DNA of 64,000 nucleotides from Thermoanaerobacter thermocopriae JCM 7501. GTDB lineage: Bacteria; Bacillota; Thermoanaerobacteria; Thermoanaerobacterales; Thermoanaerobacteraceae. A model generated the notes under the pieces. The model was not told where the DNA came from, did no database searches, and saw nothing but the letters and a program-made list of their open reading frames with translations. Shown here piece by piece: positions 60,621 through 64,000 of the stretch (its first letter is position 1; each line of letters begins with the position of its first letter). A program made the position numbers and the translations under genes. The DNA lies in contig NZ_BAZY01000002.1 in NCBI RefSeq assembly GCF_001310975.1, forward strand, positions 62,001-126,000, in the 5' to 3' direction.

Positions 60621-61705
60621 ATGAAGCCTTATGAGCATGGCGGAAATGTTTATGACTATGAAGGAGAAATAATTGATTTTAGTTCAAATATAAATCCTCT
60701 TGGGGTTCCGGAATGGATTTTTGATATTATCAAAAAGTTGATTTAACGAAATATCCGGATATAAAATATCGAAAACTTAAAGAGGCTATTTCACAGTATG
60801 TGGGATATTCGCAAGAAAATATAATTGTTGGGAATGGGGCGACAGAGCTCATACATCTTTTTGTAAGAGCATTTAAGGTGAAAAGACCCCTCATTCCGTC
60901 TCCTGCTTTTTTGGAATATGAAAGGGCAGTCCACATAAACGGTGGTGAACCGATATATTTCAGGCTGGAAGAAGACTATGGATTTAAAATGAATCTCGCA
61001 AAGCTTCTTTCACAAATGGAAGAGGCGGATTCTTTAATCATTGGGAATCCTAACAATCCTACAGGACAAGCCATAATTAGAGAGGAAATAGGAATTTTAT
61101 TAAAAAAAGCGGAGATTTTGAATATACCTGTCATGATAGATGAAGCTTTTATTGAATTTATGAAAGACTATAAAAATTATGAAGCTTTACCTCTTGCAAA
61201 AGAGCATGATAAATTGTTTGTTGTAAGAGCTGTCACAAAATTTTTTGGCATGCCAGGGCTGAGATTGGGGTACGGGATTGGAAGTCCTTCTTTGATACAA
61301 AAGTTAGAAGAATACAAAGAACCTTGGACAGTAAATGCTTTTGCAGATGCTGTGGGGAGAGAAATATTTAAAGATGAAGCTTATATAGAAAAAACAAGGG
61401 AATATGTAAATAAAGAAATAGAGTATATGCTTTATGCTTTAAGAAAAATTGATTATTTAGTTGCTTTTGATACAAAAGTAAATTTTATATTGTTAAAGTT
61501 AAGAACAGGAAGGGTAAATGACCTTAAACAAATACTTTTAAAAAAAGGAATTCTCATAAGAGATGCTTCTAATTTTAGGTATCTTGATAAAAGCTTTTTT
61601 AGAGTTGCTATAAAAAGACATGAAGACAATGAAAAATTGATACAGGCTTTGAAAGAAATAGATATAAAAGATTTAGTAGAAGATAAAGAAAGGGTTGTAA
61701 TATAA
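60621..61705 (+). CDS. cobD: Threonine-phosphate decarboxylase, one frameshift
   Basis: PLP enzyme of about 361 residues, class I/II aminotransferase fold related to HisC. KPYEHGGNVYDYEG and IIDFSSNINPLGVP open the protein, as in CobD. SLIIGNPNNPTGQ (about 137), MIDEAFIEFM, and the Lys of VVRAVTKFFGMPGLRLGYGIG are conserved. The frame slips near 60737 (KKLDLTKYPDIKYRKL needs one base). Makes (R)-1-amino-2-propanol phosphate for CbiB. Note that cobD in this nomenclature is the Salmonella decarboxylase. Confidence 0.9.
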
Positions 61706-62259
61706 TGAGCCTTGTTATGATCACAGGTGGTGCAAGGTCTGGCAAAAGTGAATTTGCTGAAAAATTGGCTTTAGAAAAAGGAGGAAACAGTGTCCTTTAT
61801 ATAGCTACTTCTATTCCTTTTGACGAAGAAATGAAGGAAAGGGTCAAAAGGCATAAAGAGAGAAGGCCACCTTTTTGGCAGACAAAAGAAGTCTACAAAA
61901 ATTTATATGACGTAATATCAAAAAGCAATGCCAAAGTCGCATTGATTGACTGCCTTACAGTTATGATTACAAACCTATTAATGGAAGTTGACTTAACATG
62001 GGAAAAAGTAGAGTTGAAGGAGATTGATAACATAGAAAAGCAAATTGCTGACGAAGTAGATAAGATATTAAGTGCTAAGAAGGATTTTAAAGGGGATATA
62101 ATTCTTGTGACAAATGAAGTGGGAATGGGATTAGTGCCCGAATACAAACTTGGCAGGATATTTAGAGATATAGCAGGCAGGATGAATAAAAAAGTGGCAG
62201 ATGCTGCAGATGAAGTTTATTTAATGGTTTCAGGAATACCTCTTAAAATAAAGGGATGA
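61705..62259 (+). CDS. cobU: Adenosylcobinamide kinase / guanylyltransferase
   Basis: 184 residues. P-loop ITGGARSGKSEFAEKL (about 5-20), KRHKERRPPFWQTKE with the His that takes GMP, IDCLTVMITNLL, and TNEVGMGLVPEYKLGRIFRDIAGRMN. Activates adenosylcobinamide with GTP. ATG shares one base with the cobD stop. Complete. Confidence 0.96.
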   Translation: MSLVMITGGARSGKSEFAEKLALEKGGNSVLYIATSIPFDEEMKERVKRHKERRPPFWQTKEVYKNLYDVISKSNAKVALIDCLTVMITNLLMEVDLTWEKVELKEIDNIEKQIADEVDKILSAKKDFKGDIILVTNEVGMGLVPEYKLGRIFRDIAGRMNKKVADAADEVYLMVSGIPLKIKG

Positions 62260-62281
62260 TTGAAAGGGATGCAACATTTTT

Positions 62282-63034
62282 ATGGAAGAAATTAAAAGAT
62301 TGGTACTTGCGATGCAATTTATGACACGCCTTCCTATACCAATAAAAATTGATGCTGAAAAAAGTGAGTTTTATAAAATAGCATCTTATTTTCCTGTAGT
62401 TGGAATTGTCATAGGGTCTATTCTTTCACTTTTGTACTTTGCGTTAAAAAATTTGTTTTCCCGGGAAATTGTAATGACTTTTATTGTAGCTTTTTCTTAT
62501 GTTTTAACAGGAGCAATGCATATTGACGGGCTTGCAGATACTTTTGATGGCCTTTTTAGCAATAAGGATAAAAGTAAAATGCTGGAGATAATGAGAGACT
62601 CGAGACTTGGCACTAATGGAGTCTTAGCTGCAATTTTTATAGTTGTTTTAAAAATATTATTTCTCACCAATATACACGAAAATATTACTTTAACAGCACT
62701 TTTAATTACCCCAATTATTGGGAGATTGTCAATTGTGTTTTCTATGATGATAAGTAAATCTGCAAGAGGTGGAGAAGGCCTTGGAGGACTCATGCTGGGT
62801 AAAGTAGGGATAAGGGAATTTGCCATTGCTTTTGTTATTTCAATTGCTACAAGCTATTTTATACTGCCTTTAGCGGTTTTTGTAAAAATACTTACTATAT
62901 CGCTTTTTGTTACTTATATTGTATCAAAGTATATTTCGCTGAGAATAGGTGGTATGACTGGGGATACTTTAGGTGCAGTAAATGAATTGGCAGAGCTTAC
63001 TGCACTCATTTGCTTTGTAAGTGTGTCATTATAA
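62282..63034 (+). CDS. cobS: Adenosylcobalamin 5'-phosphate synthase
   Basis: 250-residue integral membrane enzyme with six or seven helices. GAMHIDGLADTFDGLFSNKDK (about 79-99) and MRDSRLGTNGVLA (about 104-116) are the CDP-alcohol-transferase-like motifs, and GGMTGDTLGAVNEL the late one. Joins AdoCbi-GDP to alpha-ribazole(-5'-phosphate). Complete. Confidence 0.95.
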   Translation: MEEIKRLVLAMQFMTRLPIPIKIDAEKSEFYKIASYFPVVGIVIGSILSLLYFALKNLFSREIVMTFIVAFSYVLTGAMHIDGLADTFDGLFSNKDKSKMLEIMRDSRLGTNGVLAAIFIVVLKILFLTNIHENITLTALLITPIIGRLSIVFSMMISKSARGGEGLGGLMLGKVGIREFAIAFVISIATSYFILPLAVFVKILTISLFVTYIVSKYISLRIGGMTGDTLGAVNELAELTALICFVSVSL

Positions 63035-63050
63035 AAAAGGAGAGATTTTT

Positions 63051-63437
63051 ATGGGAAAAGGATTATTAATAATAGCACATGGAAGTCGTGTTGAAGAGAC
63101 TAAAGATGTAGTTACTATGGTTGTAGAAAAAATAAAGAGCCCAAAAAATACCAAAGATGTAAAGGCAGGTTTTATGGAATTTAACGAGCCTGATATATCT
63201 ACTTCCATAAGAGAATTTGTCGAAGAAGGAATTTACGATATCATAGCAGTTCCTATGTTTTTATTTGAAGGAAACCATGTGTTACATGATATACCTGAGG
63301 TTTTTGGAAAAGAAAAAGAAAAATATCCGGGTTTAAAGATTAAGTTTGCAAAGTCTATAGGGTATGATGACAGGATCGTAGGCCCACAAGCAAAGGAGAA
63401 GGAAGTATTGCTTATGAGATTGCAAAGCCTTATATAA
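63051..63437 (+). pseudogene. cbiX: Sirohydrochlorin cobaltochelatase, 3' end replaced
   Basis: The first 110 residues are a normal small CbiX: LLIIAHGSRVEETKD with the metal His, FMEFNEPDIS, VPMFLFEGNHVLHDIPEV (second His region) and KFAKSIGYDDRIV. After residue 110 the sequence turns into cbiL coding DNA read in the wrong frame (from about 63381), ending at 63437. About a dozen native C-terminal residues are lost. The enzyme core is intact, so activity might survive. CbiX inserts cobalt into sirohydrochlorin at the start of the anaerobic pathway. Confidence 0.75.
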
Positions 63438-63958
63438 AAGGCGATGTAGTATTTATGGAATTTCCCATGACCTACTCAAAAGAAGACCTCAAAACAAAGT
63501 GGGAAGAAAATGTTAAAAAAATCAAAGAGTTGCTTGATGAGGGGAAAGACGTAGCTTTTATAACAATAGGAGACCCCATGATTTACAGTACCTACATATA
63601 CATTTTAAAGGGAATTGAGGATTACGAAGTAGAGACGATTCCTGGAATTACCTCCTATAGTGCAGCCGCCTCAAGGTTAAATATCCCAATTGCGGAGGGA
63701 AACGAGACTTTTGCAGTGATTTCATCAGGAGATGTGACGGAAATTTCAAAAGTTCTTGGTATGTTTGATAACGTGGTATTAATGAAAATTTCGAGAAGAT
63801 ACGAGGAAATAGTAAATCTTCTAAAAGAAAAAAGCTTCAAAGGATACCTTGTGATAAAGTGCGGCCATAAAGAGGAAAAAATATCCTACGACCTTGATAG
63901 ATATATAGGGAAAAAGATAGATTATTTGTCACTCATTATTGCAAAGAAGGTGAAGTAG
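63383..63958 (+). pseudogene. cbiL: Cobalt-factor II C20-methyltransferase, 5' end missing
   Basis: From 63383 the frame reads PTSKGEGSIAYEIAKPYIKG, then MEFPMTYSKEDLKTKWEENV, FITIGDPMIYSTYIY, and ETIPGITSYSAAASRLNIPI, all typical of CbiL/CobI. The family's first ~35 residues, with the GVGPGDPELLT SAM motif, are absent, lost together with the cbiX end. An ATG at 63455 could start a shorter product, but that would lack the cofactor loop. C-terminus is complete. Confidence 0.8.
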
Positions 63959-63960
63959 CC

Positions 63961-64000
63961 GTGATTTATTTTATTGGTGCAGGACCAGGAGACCCTGAAC
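63961..64000 (+). CDS. cbiF: Cobalt-precorrin-4 C11-methyltransferase, 3' partial
   Basis: GTG start two bases after the cbiL stop with AAGGTGAAG upstream. The 13 codons in the window read IYFIGAGPGDPE, the N-terminal SAM-binding motif of CbiF. The gene continues past the window. Confidence 0.75.
   Translation, partial: MIYFIGAGPGDPE

Noticed and set aside
10600-60760. Programmed ribosomal frameshifting as the cause of the many split genes
   Set aside because: The sites lack common slippery heptamers with downstream structure, and they hit unrelated genes, so sequence error is simpler.

Overview
The window is low-GC Firmicute DNA, most like Thermoanaerobacter (Clostridia, anaerobic thermophiles). 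This rests on the AT-rich coding sequence, the strong Shine-Dalgarno sites with frequent TTG/GTG starts, a fermentative sugar-uptake gene set (PTS mannitol, beta-glucoside/beta-mannoside ABC transporter, GH1/GH2/GH4 enzymes), an anaerobic sulfite reductase and an anaerobic cobalamin pathway. No tRNA, rRNA or CRISPR array was seen. The species call is inference from content, not from a search.

Layout. 1-9.1 kb: a decayed beta-glucoside PTS locus. It holds a partial EIIC, an Old-Yellow-Enzyme-type oxidoreductase, a broken GH1 copy, an IS110-type transposase tail fused to an EIIB remnant, an intact EIIA, an internally deleted GH4 gene, a HAD phosphatase, an intact 6-phospho-beta-glucosidase, an AEC carrier and a second copy of the GH4 3' end. 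9.1-14.4 kb: mannitol operon mtlA-mtlR-mtlF-mtlD with a likely MtlR operator and a strong terminator. 14.4-21.3 kb: a very large secreted double 5'-nucleotidase behind a PhoP-box-like array, dusB, a 6S-like structured RNA candidate, a TauE/SafE permease and a YiiX-like protein preceded by a start-site hairpin. 21.3-33.3 kb: a LacI regulator with repeated palindromic operators, an Opp-type sugar ABC transporter, GH2 beta-mannosidase and GH1 beta-glucosidase. 33.3-37.2 kb (minus strand): zur-znuA-znuA-znuC-znuB zinc uptake operon. 37.2-41.4 kb: MoxR/DUF58/DUF4129/LemA group. 41.5-48.7 kb: LysR regulator divergent from asrABC (anaerobic sulfite reductase) with tandem Rex-type boxes, a TatD-like hydrolase, a DUF2250-like winged helix protein, and sufS-sufU. 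49-52.4 kb: TPM-domain protein, Uma2 nuclease, THUMP methyltransferase, MazF-type toxin-antitoxin. 52.4-64 kb: cobalamin riboswitch followed by btuF-btuC-btuD-cbiA-cbiP-cbiB-cblT-cblS-cobD-cobU-cobS-cbiX-cbiL-cbiF(partial), so corrinoid import, alpha-ribazole salvage and de novo synthesis share one control element.

A dominant technical feature is that sixteen otherwise well-conserved genes are each split by one or two single-base indels (about sixteen deletions, two insertions). Many fit loss of one base from a short run, and the genes hit include housekeeping ones (sufS, cobalamin genes). I read most of these as sequence or assembly errors and annotate the full gene spans. The PTS-locus relics, the headless LacI and the cbiX/cbiL junction look like real (or larger-scale) rearrangements and are marked as pseudogenes.
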